The notes: generated by a model from the letters alone, not told the origin. A stretch of DNA of 64,000 nucleotides from Haematobacter genomosp. 1 (GCF_002196855.1 NZ_NIPW01000028.1:124001-188000), one strand, 5' to 3'. Shown: positions 45,531 to 54,844, counted from the stretch's first letter. Program-made: numbers and translations.

Positions 45531-46297
45531 CCGCGCACACTACTATTCCCGGCAGCGCCACCCTTCAGCAGCTGCAGCTCGACAGCGTCTCCAAGACCTT
45601 CGACGGTTTCAAGGCGATCAACAACCTCTCGCTCGTGGTGGACAAGGGGGAGCTGCGCGCCGTGATCGGCCCGAACGGTGCGGGCAAGACCACGATAATG
45701 GACATCATCACCGGCAAGACCCGCCCCGATGAGGGCAAGGTGCTCTGGGAGCAACAGCTCGACCTCACAAAACTGGACGAGGCCGACTGCGCGCAGCTGG
45801 GGATCGGGCGAAAGTTCCAGAAGCCCACCGTGTTCGAAAGCCATACGGTGGAGGACAACCTCCGCCTCTCCATCAAGGGAGACCGGGGGGTTCTGGCGAG
45901 CCTCTTCCACAAGACCACCGCCGCCGAGACCCGGCGGGTGGCGGAGCTGCTGGAGATCGTGCGCCTTGGCGATGCCCGCCACCGCCCCGCCGCCGACCTG
46001 TCGCACGGGCAGAAGCAATGGCTGGAGATCGGCATGCTGCTCGCGCAGGATCCGCAACTCCTGCTGGTGGACGAACCCGCCGCGGGCATGACCGATGCCG
46101 AAACGATGCGAACGGCTGAACTGCTGCGCGCCATCGCCGGGGAACGTGCGGTGATCGTGGTCGAGCATGACATGGACTTCGTGCGCGCGCTCGACTGCAA
46201 GGTGACGGTTCTCCATCAAGGCAGCGTTCTGGCGGAGGGCAGTCTGGAAACGGTGAGCGCCATGCCCGAAGTCATCGAAGTCTATCTGGGACGCTGA
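45527..46297 (+). CDS. urtD: Urea ABC transporter, ATPase UrtD
   Basis: 256-residue ABC ATPase. Walker A GPNGAGKTT, signature LSHGQKQWLEIG, Walker B LLLVDEPAAGMTD, H-loop VVEHDMDFV. LSHGQKQWLEIGMLL is typical of UrtD rather than LivG. It energises the UrtB/UrtC channel with UrtE. Start overlaps urtC by 4 bases; stop lies 1 base before urtE. Confidence 0.94.
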   Translation: MTAHTTIPGSATLQQLQLDSVSKTFDGFKAINNLSLVVDKGELRAVIGPNGAGKTTIMDIITGKTRPDEGKVLWEQQLDLTKLDEADCAQLGIGRKFQKPTVFESHTVEDNLRLSIKGDRGVLASLFHKTTAAETRRVAELLEIVRLGDARHRPAADLSHGQKQWLEIGMLLAQDPQLLLVDEPAAGMTDAETMRTAELLRAIAGERAVIVVEHDMDFVRALDCKVTVLHQGSVLAEGSLETVSAMPEVIEVYLGR

Positions 46298-46298
46298 G

Positions 46299-47003
46299 AT
46301 GCTGGAAGTCGACCATATCAACCTGTCCTATGGCGCGGCGCAGGCGCTGAAATCCGTCACCGTCGCCGCGCGGGAGGGGGAGGTGACGACGGTGCTCGGG
46401 CGGAACGGCGTCGGCAAGACCTCCCTGCTGCGGGCCATCGTCGGGCGGCATGGCATCACCGCAGGCGCGATCCGATGGCAGGGGGCGGAGATCGCCCGCC
46501 TCTCCCCTGTGGAGCGCGCCCAGCGCGGCATCGCTTATGTTCCGCAGGGACGGGAGATATTCCCGTTGCTCACCGTGCGCGAAAATCTGGAGACCGGCTT
46601 TGCCGCCCTGCCCCGGGGCCGGAAGGCCATACCCGACGACGTCTTCGCCCTGTTCCCGGTCCTCGGGGAGATGATGGCGCGCCGCGGCGGCGACCTGTCG
46701 GGCGGACAGCAGCAGCAGCTTGCCATCGGCCGGGCAATGGTGATGCGGCCGAAGCTTCTGGTGCTGGACGAGCCGACGGAAGGCATCCAGCCCTCCATCA
46801 TCAAGGACATCGGCCGCGCCATCCGCTATCTGCGCGATGAAGCCGGCATGGCCATCCTGCTGGTGGAGCAGTTCTTCGACTTTGCCCGCGAACTGGCCGA
46901 CCGCTTCTACGTCATGGACAGGGGCGAGGTGGTGATGGACGGGATACAGGTGGAGATGAGCGGCGCGCGGGAGCCGGAGTTGCGCAGGTGGCTCACCGTC
47001 TGA
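46299..47003 (+). CDS. urtE: Urea ABC transporter, ATPase UrtE
   Basis: 234-residue ABC ATPase. Walker A GRNGVGKTS, Q-loop, signature LSGGQQQQLAIGRAM, Walker B LLVLDEPTEGIQPS, H-loop LVEQFFDFA. The TEGIQPSIIKDIGRAI block marks UrtE. Last gene of the urt operon. No urease structural or accessory gene is near; the next gene is tamA. Confidence 0.94.
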   Translation: MLEVDHINLSYGAAQALKSVTVAAREGEVTTVLGRNGVGKTSLLRAIVGRHGITAGAIRWQGAEIARLSPVERAQRGIAYVPQGREIFPLLTVRENLETGFAALPRGRKAIPDDVFALFPVLGEMMARRGGDLSGGQQQQLAIGRAMVMRPKLLVLDEPTEGIQPSIIKDIGRAIRYLRDEAGMAILLVEQFFDFARELADRFYVMDRGEVVMDGIQVEMSGAREPELRRWLTV

Positions 47004-47088
47004 GGCAATGTGCCCGGACGGCTGGAAATGGGAACGGAATGCTGCATGCTAGGTTGTGTCAAAAACACAAACCAAAGGCAGGGCAGTG

Positions 47089-48960
47089 ATGACAGACAGG
47101 ACCGACGGGAAGTGGCATGCCGCCCTGCTGTGTGCAACGGCGGTCCTATGTGGTGTTTCCGTCGTGCCTGCCGTGCTTCTCGCCCAGCAGAGCCAGCCCG
47201 CTGAACAGCGCCAGCAGTCGCGCGACGGCATACACTTCAATATCCGCGGTGGTCGCGACGATGATCTCGAGACGCTTCTGCGGGGGGCTTCGCTGCTGTC
47301 CGCTGCGGCGGAAAACCGGCAGGGAGATCCGCAGGAACTCATCGCCTCTGCCAGGGCCGATTACGCGCGGCTCATCGGCGCGCTCTACTCGCGCGGATAT
47401 TACGCGCCGGTCATCAACATTCTCGTGGACGGGCGAGAGGCCGCCAATATCCCCACGTTGCAGGCGCCCCGTGCCATCCGTCGCATAGATGTGAACGTCG
47501 ATACCGGCCCCACCTTTCAGTTCGGTCAGGTCTCCATCGCGCCGCTGACCCCCTCCACCACCCTGCCCGCGGATCTGCGCCCGCGGGAGCGCGCACGCTC
47601 CACGCTGGTCCAGCAAGGCGTGGATGCGGCAACGACCGGATGGCGTGATGCGGGCTATGCCAAGGTCGCCACCGGCAAGCAAGATATCGTGGCCGATCAC
47701 CGGCAGAACCTTCTGAACGTCGCTATCGGCATGGTGCCGGGGCCGCGCGTGAGCTTTGGCAAGCTGATCGTCGCCGGAAACGAGAATGTGCGGACGGAGC
47801 GCGTCCATGCCATTGCCGGTCTTCCGGAGGGGGAGGTGTTCAGTCCGGACGATCTGGACGAAAGCGCCCGCCGGCTGCGTCGCGCCGGGGCCTTTTCCTC
47901 CGTAGCGATGCAGGAGGCCGACCGCCTCGGGCCGGGAAATACCATGGACATCACCGCGACGGTTGTTGAATCGCTGCCCCGTCGCTTCGGCTTCGGTGCC
48001 GAGGTATCCTCCTCCGACGGGGTGAACCTGAACGGCTACTGGATGCACCGCAACCTGTTCGGAGGGGCGGAGAACCTTCGGTTCGATCTTCAGGGGCAGG
48101 GTCTGGGAAGCGGCGACGATCAGGAATACAGCATCGGCGCTCTCTTCTCCCGTCCCGCGACCTTTGACCCGGATACGACGCTGAAGCTCGGCACGCAGCT
48201 CAAGCGCACGGACGAGCAGGATTACACCAGCGACAGCTTCACCATCACCGCGGGGGTGGAGCACTATTTCAACGAATACCTGACGGGGCGGATCGCGCTG
48301 GAATACGGCTTCTATCGTATTCGCGAATTCGGCGAGACGACGAACCTGCAGATCCTGTCGCTTCCGACGGGCGCGACCTATGACCGGCGCGATGACAAGC
48401 TGAACGCCACCAACGGCTATTTTCTGGAGGGCGAGGTGCGGCCCTTTTACGGGATCAACGACAACGCGGGTTCCGGTGGCCGGATCCGGCTCGATGGCCG
48501 CGCGTTCTGGAGCCCCGGCGAAAGCAGGCGCGTGGTTCTGGCGGGCCGGGTGCAGGTAGGCTCCGTTCTGGGCGCCGACATTACCGAAACGCCGCGGGAA
48601 TACCTGTTCTACTCGGGCGGGGCGGGCACGGTCCGGGGCCAACCCTTCCAGTCGCTCGGCGTGCCGAACCCGGATTATCTCTCGCGGGACGCAACCATTG
48701 GCGGACGGAATTTCCTCGGCCTCTCGGGTGAGGTACGCACGCGCGTGACCGAGAGCATCGGCATCGTCGCCTTCTACGACGCGGGCTATGTCTCTGCCGA
48801 CAAGTTCTTTGACGACAGCGGCGATTGGCAGGGCGGTATCGGGCTCGGCCTACGCTACAACACGGGCATCGGTCCTATCCGTTTCGACGTCGGGGCCCCG
48901 CTCGGCGGGGATACGGGCAACGGTGTGCAACTTTATGTCGGTATCGGGCAGGCCTTCTGA
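47089..48960 (+). CDS. tamA: TamA, Omp85-family outer-membrane translocation protein
   Basis: 623 residues. Signal-type N-terminus (about residues 10-33), POTRA-like domains to about residue 280 (ISIAPLTPSTTLP, GKLIVAGNENVRTERVHAIAGLPEG), then the 16-strand barrel (RRFGFGAEVSSSDGVNLNGYW onward) with the Omp85 IRFDVG motif near the end, as GPIRFDVGAPL. Works with TamB in inserting outer-membrane proteins or moving lipids. The ATG at 47089 overlaps nothing upstream; its TGA overlaps the tamB ATG (TGATG). Confidence 0.94.
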   Translation: MTDRTDGKWHAALLCATAVLCGVSVVPAVLLAQQSQPAEQRQQSRDGIHFNIRGGRDDDLETLLRGASLLSAAAENRQGDPQELIASARADYARLIGALYSRGYYAPVINILVDGREAANIPTLQAPRAIRRIDVNVDTGPTFQFGQVSIAPLTPSTTLPADLRPRERARSTLVQQGVDAATTGWRDAGYAKVATGKQDIVADHRQNLLNVAIGMVPGPRVSFGKLIVAGNENVRTERVHAIAGLPEGEVFSPDDLDESARRLRRAGAFSSVAMQEADRLGPGNTMDITATVVESLPRRFGFGAEVSSSDGVNLNGYWMHRNLFGGAENLRFDLQGQGLGSGDDQEYSIGALFSRPATFDPDTTLKLGTQLKRTDEQDYTSDSFTITAGVEHYFNEYLTGRIALEYGFYRIREFGETTNLQILSLPTGATYDRRDDKLNATNGYFLEGEVRPFYGINDNAGSGGRIRLDGRAFWSPGESRRVVLAGRVQVGSVLGADITETPREYLFYSGGAGTVRGQPFQSLGVPNPDYLSRDATIGGRNFLGLSGEVRTRVTESIGIVAFYDAGYVSADKFFDDSGDWQGGIGLGLRYNTGIGPIRFDVGAPLGGDTGNGVQLYVGIGQAF

Positions 48961-51900
48961 TGCGGTTTCTCATCCTTTTCATCGCCCTCCTGACCTTCTG
49001 GCTGCCAGCCCCCGTCCGCGCGCAGGACGAAGACGGTGCTTCCTATCTGGAGAGTCTGTTGCAGAGCAGCCTGTCCGGTGCGGGGCGGCAGGTCACGATC
49101 CGCGGCTTCTCCGGCGCGCTTTCCTCCACCGCGCGGATCGAGGAGCTGGCGATTTCCGACGATCAGGGCCAGTGGTTCTCCGCCCGCGACGTGGTGCTGA
49201 ACTGGAGCCGCCTCGCCCTGCTGACAGGCCGCGTTCAGGTGCAGGAATTCTCCGCCGCCGAAGTGGTGCTGTCCCGGCTGCCGCAGACGGAAGCCGCGCC
49301 GCCCTCGCCGGAGGCGGAGCCGTTCTCCCTCCCCGAACTGCCGGTTTCCATAAACATCGACAGCCTGCGCATCGAGCGGCTGGACATCGGTGAGCCGGTG
49401 TTCGGCATCGCCAACGTCTCCCGCGCGACGGGTTCGGCCAATCTCTCGGGAGGAGAAGGCGCGCTTCAGCTCCGGCTGGAACGGACGGACGGTCAGCGCG
49501 GCGTGTTCAACATCGCGGGGAGCTATGCCAACACCACCCGCCACCTGAGCGTGGATGTGGAGCTTGACGAGGGCCCGGGCGGCATCGTCACCACTCTGGC
49601 AGGGCTGCCGGGCGCGCCCGCGCTCACCCTGTCTGTCAAGGGCGATGCCCCGATCGACGATTTCGCCGCCGATATCCGCCTTGCCACCGCCAATCAGGAC
49701 CGTCTGACAGGGCAGGTCACCGCGCGCGCGGTGGAGGCATCCCCGGGGCAGCCCGCCGGCGCTGCACGGCATTTTACCTTCGACCTCAACGGTGACATCC
49801 GGGCCTTGCTGCCCGAGCAGTTCCGCGCGTTCTTCGGGCCGGAACTGACCCTCACGGCGGATGCCACGCGCCAGCCCGACAGCTCCATGGCGGTGCCGGA
49901 ATTCACTCTGCGGGCGGAGGCCATCGATCTGAACGGCGAACTCCGCATCGCGGCCGATGGATTGCCGAGCTTTGTCGATGTGAAAGGCTCCATACACCCT
50001 TCCGCCGGCGCGCAAGGGCCGGTGGTCCTGCCGATCGCCACGCCGACGGAGCTCTCCGGCGCCGATCTGGCCATCGCGTACGACGATACGGTGAGCGAGA
50101 CCTGGACGATCAATATGACTGCCCGGGACTTCAAGCGGCCGGACATGACGATCTCCACCCTCCGGCTCGAAGGCGGCGGCGGTGTCATGCGGGAAACGGC
50201 GCAGGACGCGCCGCGGCTCGACGCCAACCTGCGGTTCAGCGGGGATGGCATCTCCCTTGACGACCCCGCCCTCGCCCGTGCCGTGGGGCAGCGGGTGGAG
50301 GGAACGACCGTGTTCGTCTGGCAGTCCGGCGATGGGGTGGTGACGATGCCCGTCCTGAACGTGCGGGGGGAGGATTATTCCGCCGTTGCCGATCTGGTCT
50401 TCAATGGGCTGAACGCAGCGCTCCGGGTATCCGGCAAGGTGACGGCGAGCCTCGATGACATCTCCCGCTTCTCCGATCTGGCGGGCCGTCCGCTTTCCGG
50501 CCGGGCGGAGACGCAGGCCAGCGGCGCTTTCGAGCCGCTGTCGGGCATGTTCGATGTCGTGGCGGACGTGACGGGAACGGACCTGAAGGCCGCGCAGGAG
50601 CAGCTCGACCGGCTCCTCGCGGGGCAATCCCGCATCACGCTTTCCGCCAAGCGGGATGAAACCGGGACGGAAATCCGCGATGCGCAGCTTACCGCCCAGT
50701 CTCTCAGCCTGCGGGCCTCCGGCAACATCACCAGCAATGCAACGGATGTGAAGCTCAGCGGGCGGTTTGCCGATGCGCGCGTGCTCGGGCCCGGCTTCTC
50801 CGGGTCGGTGGATGTTGACGGGCGCGCCTGGCAGGTAGCCGAAGGGCTACGGCTCACGCTTGATGCGACGGGCAACGATCTCCGCGTCGGTCAGCCGCAG
50901 GCAGACGGGCTGCTGCGCGGGCAAAGCCGCATCCGGTTCGCCGGTGTGCATAACGACGATGTGCTGACCATCGACACGGCCACTGTCGATGCAACGACGC
51001 TGAACCTCACCGCGACAGGGCGTTATGCGCCCGGGAATACCGATGTGTCGCTTGACGGGGCATTCACTGACCTTTCCGTTCTGGGCCAGGGATATGGCGG
51101 CGCGGGCACGGCGACGGCACGGGTTCATGATACGCCGGAAGGTCTCCGGCTTGAGACGAACGTCTCCGGCCAGGACCTGCGGGTGGGTCAGCAGCAGGCA
51201 GATGGCCTGCTTCGGGGGCAGAGCCGCATCGACCTAGCCGCTGTGCAGAATGGCGAGCGGATTACCATCGACCGGCTCGCGGTGAATGCGACGACGCTCA
51301 AGCTCACGGCGAGTGGCCGCTACGATCCCGACGACACCGACTTGCAGGCCGCGTTCAGCTTCTCCGATCTGGGTGTGCTCGGCAGTGGGTTCCGCGGCGC
51401 GCTTACGGCCGATGCCCGCGCTCTCAGCGAGCCGGGCGGTATCCGCATCACCGCCGACAGCCGGGCCTCCGGTCTCGCCCTCGGCGGCCAGCCGGAGGTG
51501 AACGCGCTTCTGAGGGGCGACGGCACGCTCGCCCTCAATGTTCTGCGTGGGCCTGACGGCTTTCTGCAGATCGACCGCTTCGCCTTCCAGAACCCGCAGC
51601 TTTCCGCGAATGTGAACGGCGAGGTTCAGGGCGAGGCGCGCAACGTGACCGTTGATGCGCGGCTGAACAACCTTGCCATCCTCGTGCCCGGCTTCCCGGG
51701 GCCGGTCACCCTGCGGGGGACTGTCGTCGATGCGGAGAACCAGCTCCGCCTCAACCTCGCGGCACAGGGTCCGGGTCAGATCGACACCCGGCTGACCGGA
51801 ACCATGGCGCGGGACTTCTCCCGCTCCGATCTTGCGCTCACCGGCTCCTCCCAGCTCGGGTTGATTAACCCGTTCCTCGGCGCGCGTTCCGCTCAGGGAC

Positions 51901-53117
51901 TGGTGCGGTTCGACCTGACGATGAACGGCCCTCTCGGGCTCAACGCTCTCGGCGGCACGGTGACGGCCAGCAATCTGCGCATCGTCGATCCGGCACTGAA
52001 CATCGCGCTGAGCGGCGGCACCGCGCGGGCGACGCTTGCCTCCGGCACCGCCCGGATAGACGCGACCACCAGCGTCGAGGGCGGCGGTACGCTGAGCGCC
52101 GCAGGAACGATCGCCATGACTGCGCCCTTTACTGCCAATCTTCAGGTCAGCGCGCGGGAGGCACGGCTGCAGGATCCGCAGCTCTACACAACCTCTCTCA
52201 CAGGATCGGTCGCGATTACCGGCCCGCTGACGGGAGGGGCAAGGATCGCGGGCACGATGAACCTCGGGCAGACGGATGTGCGTGTGCCCTCCAGCTTCGG
52301 CGGTACGTTCACCATCCCCACGATCCGTCATATCGCGGAGCCCTCCGCAGTGCGCGCCACGCGGGTGCGGGCTGACCTCATCCAGACCCAATCGGGTTCC
52401 TCCGGGGGGGGGAGCGGTATTTTCACACTCGATGTGACGATAAACGCGCCCAGCCGCATCTTCATCCGCGGGCGTGGGCTGGATGCGGAACTTGGCGGCG
52501 CCATCCATGTCGGCGGCACGACCGCGAACATCGTTCCCTCCGGGCAGTTCGAGCTGATCCGGGGACGGCTGGACTTTCTGGACCGCCGGTTTGACCTGAC
52601 GAGCGGCAGCTTCTTCCTGCAAGGGAACTTCGATGCCTTCATCAACCTCACGGCACCGACCAATACCAACCGGGGCCTGACCGCGATCATCAACGTCACC
52701 GGTCCGGTCAACGATCCCGACATTAACATCACGTCCAATCCGTCCCTCCCGGAGGAGGAGGTGCTGGCGCAGATCATCTTCGGGCGCGACCTCTCCACCA
52801 TCTCGCCGCTGCAGGCCGCGCAACTGGCCTCTGCCGTCGCCACCCTTGCAGGGAGCGGGGGAGATGGCCTTGTGGGGCGCTTCCGCAAGAGCGTGGGTCT
52901 GGATGACTTCGATGTCGTGACCGATGAGGAAGGCAATACAGGCGTGAAAGCGGGTCGTTACCTATCGGACAACATCTATACCGAAGTCGTCGTGGGGTCG
53001 GGTAATCAGACGCAGATCAACCTCAACCTCGACCTCAGCCGGTCGTTCACGGTTCGGGGCAGCGTGGGGGAAGACGGCAACACCGGCATCGGCATCTATT
53101 TCGAACGCGACTACTGA
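48960..53117 (+). CDS. tamB: TamB, translocation and assembly module inner-membrane component
   Basis: 1385-residue AsmA-like bridge protein that pairs with TamA and spans the periplasm. An N-terminal membrane anchor (FLILFIALLTFWLPAPVRA), long beta-rich groove, and the TamB domain at the C-terminus (about 1000-1385: RGRGLDAELGGAIHVGG, FELIRGRLDFLDRRFDLTSG, ending in FERDY). Four tandem units of about 99 residues start near residues 539, 638, 737 and 838, the middle two being nearly identical in the DLRVGQ-QADGLLRGQSRI stretch. Coupled to tamA. A 15-base repeat spans the stop. Confidence 0.94.
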   Translation: MRFLILFIALLTFWLPAPVRAQDEDGASYLESLLQSSLSGAGRQVTIRGFSGALSSTARIEELAISDDQGQWFSARDVVLNWSRLALLTGRVQVQEFSAAEVVLSRLPQTEAAPPSPEAEPFSLPELPVSINIDSLRIERLDIGEPVFGIANVSRATGSANLSGGEGALQLRLERTDGQRGVFNIAGSYANTTRHLSVDVELDEGPGGIVTTLAGLPGAPALTLSVKGDAPIDDFAADIRLATANQDRLTGQVTARAVEASPGQPAGAARHFTFDLNGDIRALLPEQFRAFFGPELTLTADATRQPDSSMAVPEFTLRAEAIDLNGELRIAADGLPSFVDVKGSIHPSAGAQGPVVLPIATPTELSGADLAIAYDDTVSETWTINMTARDFKRPDMTISTLRLEGGGGVMRETAQDAPRLDANLRFSGDGISLDDPALARAVGQRVEGTTVFVWQSGDGVVTMPVLNVRGEDYSAVADLVFNGLNAALRVSGKVTASLDDISRFSDLAGRPLSGRAETQASGAFEPLSGMFDVVADVTGTDLKAAQEQLDRLLAGQSRITLSAKRDETGTEIRDAQLTAQSLSLRASGNITSNATDVKLSGRFADARVLGPGFSGSVDVDGRAWQVAEGLRLTLDATGNDLRVGQPQADGLLRGQSRIRFAGVHNDDVLTIDTATVDATTLNLTATGRYAPGNTDVSLDGAFTDLSVLGQGYGGAGTATARVHDTPEGLRLETNVSGQDLRVGQQQADGLLRGQSRIDLAAVQNGERITIDRLAVNATTLKLTASGRYDPDDTDLQAAFSFSDLGVLGSGFRGALTADARALSEPGGIRITADSRASGLALGGQPEVNALLRGDGTLALNVLRGPDGFLQIDRFAFQNPQLSANVNGEVQGEARNVTVDARLNNLAILVPGFPGPVTLRGTVVDAENQLRLNLAAQGPGQIDTRLTGTMARDFSRSDLALTGSSQLGLINPFLGARSAQGLVRFDLTMNGPLGLNALGGTVTASNLRIVDPALNIALSGGTARATLASGTARIDATTSVEGGGTLSAAGTIAMTAPFTANLQVSAREARLQDPQLYTTSLTGSVAITGPLTGGARIAGTMNLGQTDVRVPSSFGGTFTIPTIRHIAEPSAVRATRVRADLIQTQSGSSGGGSGIFTLDVTINAPSRIFIRGRGLDAELGGAIHVGGTTANIVPSGQFELIRGRLDFLDRRFDLTSGSFFLQGNFDAFINLTAPTNTNRGLTAIINVTGPVNDPDINITSNPSLPEEEVLAQIIFGRDLSTISPLQAAQLASAVATLAGSGGDGLVGRFRKSVGLDDFDVVTDEEGNTGVKAGRYLSDNIYTEVVVGSGNQTQINLNLDLSRSFTVRGSVGEDGNTGIGIYFERDY

Positions 53118-53140
53118 CCCCGGCGCGCGACTACCGACCC
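53106..53140. repeat. Imperfect 15-bp direct repeat across the tamB stop
   Basis: 53106-53120 (contains the TGA at 53115-53117) and 53126-53140 match at 14 of 15; in the second copy the TGA has become CGA. Confidence 0.7.
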
Positions 53141-53253
53141 TTGCAGATGTGAAGCGGGCAACATCCCGCTTCATTCACCCTCCGCTTGACTCGCGAACGC
53201 ATGCAACCCGGAAACGTTCCACAAAAACGCATTGATTTTGTTTATTTTTCCAT

Positions 53254-53279
53254 GGAACGCCCACGGTTGCGCAGACGTT
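53254..53279 (+). promoter_or_regulatory. EcfG-type general stress promoter
   Basis: GGAAC (53254-53258) and CGTT (53276-53279) are separated by 17 bases, an exact match to the EcfG consensus. The -10 element lies about 50 bases before the PRC-barrel start. The rest of the 53118-53330 gap includes an AT-rich patch (53230-53250) with nothing else recognised. Confidence 0.75.
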
Positions 53280-53330
53280 AGGCAATTGTAAGTCCTGCGC
53301 ACAGGACAGGCCCAACGAAAGGACCGTTCG

Positions 53331-54191
53331 ATGAAAAAATTCCTTGTGACCACTGCCATCGTTGCGATGACCTCCATGCCGGCGCTCGCGCAGACCGCGC
53401 CTGCCGGAGGCACACCGGTGGTTGTCGAGGCGGAAGCCGTGTTCCTTGGAACCGCGATGCCCGAGGCGCTCTATGCCGACGATCTTATCGGCAAGCGGCT
53501 CTACACCAGCGATGTGGAAGTGGAAGTAAGCGCCAATTCGGCCGAACTTTCGCGTGACTGGCATCATGTCGGCAACATCAATGACCTTGTGTTGTCTCGC
53601 GAGGGTCAGATTGAGGCCGTTCTGGTCGATGTCGGTGGCTTCCTCGGGATCGGCGCCCGCACCGTCGCTGTGAACATGGACTCCATCCGTATCATTCCCG
53701 ACGGCGAGAACCCGAGCGATTACTTCCTGGTGTTCACCGCAACGCGTGACGTTCTAGAGAATGCCCCGGAATATCAACGTCCCGAGCGGATGAGAAACAT
53801 GGATGCCGCAACAAATGCCACGGGCGCTGCGGCGACGGGTATGGCAGCGACGGGAGCGGCCGCCGGGGCGCGCACCGGTTGGATGACGCCGAACGAAGGT
53901 TATGAGCGTGTGAAAACCGCGGGCCTTACTGCAGAACAGCTCAAGGGCGTGAAAGTTTATGACGCGAACAACACCGATGTCGGCTCCGTATCCGATTTCG
54001 TGATGACCCCGGATGGTCGCGTCGATCAGGTGATCGTCGATGTCGGCGGCTTCCTCGGGATCGGCGCAAAACCCGTGGCCCTGCCTTTCAACGAGATGGA
54101 CGTTCACAAGCAGGTCGATGGGAACACCTACCGGGTTTATGTTTCCATGACCAAGGAGCAGCTTGAGGCGCTTCCGCGCCACGAAAGCTGA
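53331..54191 (+). CDS. Exported double PRC-barrel protein
   Basis: 286 residues. Signal peptide MKKFLVTTAIVAMTSMPALA. Two PRC-barrel domains: about 45-125 (VDVGGFLGIGARTVAV) and about 195-275 (VDVGGFLGIGAKPVALPF), joined by an Ala/Thr/Gly-rich linker (about 155-180) like that of the stress fusion at 18043. PRC barrels are small ligand/protein-binding beta folds; periplasmic ones are stress-associated but uncharacterised. EcfG-type promoter upstream and a strong terminator downstream mark a single-gene unit. Confidence 0.9.
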   Translation: MKKFLVTTAIVAMTSMPALAQTAPAGGTPVVVEAEAVFLGTAMPEALYADDLIGKRLYTSDVEVEVSANSAELSRDWHHVGNINDLVLSREGQIEAVLVDVGGFLGIGARTVAVNMDSIRIIPDGENPSDYFLVFTATRDVLENAPEYQRPERMRNMDAATNATGAAATGMAATGAAAGARTGWMTPNEGYERVKTAGLTAEQLKGVKVYDANNTDVGSVSDFVMTPDGRVDQVIVDVGGFLGIGAKPVALPFNEMDVHKQVDGNTYRVYVSMTKEQLEALPRHES

Positions 54192-54257
54192 GCGCTTCCA
54201 TCAGCAAAACGGAAAGGCCCGCGATGATCGCGGGCCTTTTTGGTAAGCGCTTCCATC
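54191..54257. repeat. 12-bp direct repeat flanking a terminator
   Basis: agcgcttccatc at 54191-54202, beginning at the last base of the PRC-barrel TGA, recurs exactly at 54246-54257 on the far side of the terminator hairpin. Confidence 0.8.
54213..54242 (+). terminator. Rho-independent terminator of the PRC-barrel gene
   Basis: 12-bp stem (54213-54224 with 54228-54239) around a minimal loop, ending in five T (54237-54241). Confidence 0.92.
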
Positions 54258-54325
54258 CGGCGCTTGCCCAGACCGCCGCTTGCGCCATCCTCTCTCGTGC
54301 ACATTCATGGATGCAGGAGAAGCGA

Positions 54326-54844
54326 ATGTCCGATCTGATCGTGGTCGCCTTCAATGACGAGGCGACAGCCTTTGAACTGCGGGCTGAGCTGGCCAAATTG
54401 CAGAAGGACTACCTTCTGGAGATGGATGACATTGTTGTGGTCACCCATGACGAGAACGGCAAGGTCAAACTGCATCAAGCCGTCAACATGACTGCCGCCG
54501 GCGCGGCGACGGGGTCGCTCTGGGGTCTTCTGGTAGGGGTTCTGTTTCTCAACCCGATCCTGGGGGTAGCAGTGGGTGCCGGTGCCGGTGCGCTTTCCGG
54601 TGCATTCACGGACATCGGCATCGACGACAAGGTCATGAAACAGATCGGCGAGACGCTGACCCCCGGCACCGCCGCGGTCTTTGCGCTGATCCGCTCCGCC
54701 ACCGCGGACAAGGTGATGACCTCGCTTGAGCCGTTCCGGGCGAAGGGCAAGATCATCCGCACCTCGCTTTCCAATGAATCCGAGCAGAAACTGAAGGATT
54801 TCTTTGAAAAATCGCAGGCGCAGCCGCCGGCGGTTACGAGCTGA
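54326..54844 (+). CDS. DUF1269 membrane-associated protein
   Basis: 172 residues. MSDLIVVAFNDEATAFELRAEL and MDDIVVVTHDENGKVKLHQ match DUF1269. A glycine-zipper-like hydrophobic hairpin follows (about residues 55-90, AAGAATGSLWGLLVGVLFLNPILGVAVGAGAGA), then a soluble C-terminus. Function unknown; such genes often travel with stress-response envelope proteins, as here next to the PRC-barrel gene. GCAGGAG precedes the ATG at 54326. The preceding terminator means it needs its own promoter. Confidence 0.85.
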   Translation: MSDLIVVAFNDEATAFELRAELAKLQKDYLLEMDDIVVVTHDENGKVKLHQAVNMTAAGAATGSLWGLLVGVLFLNPILGVAVGAGAGALSGAFTDIGIDDKVMKQIGETLTPGTAAVFALIRSATADKVMTSLEPFRAKGKIIRTSLSNESEQKLKDFFEKSQAQPPAVTS

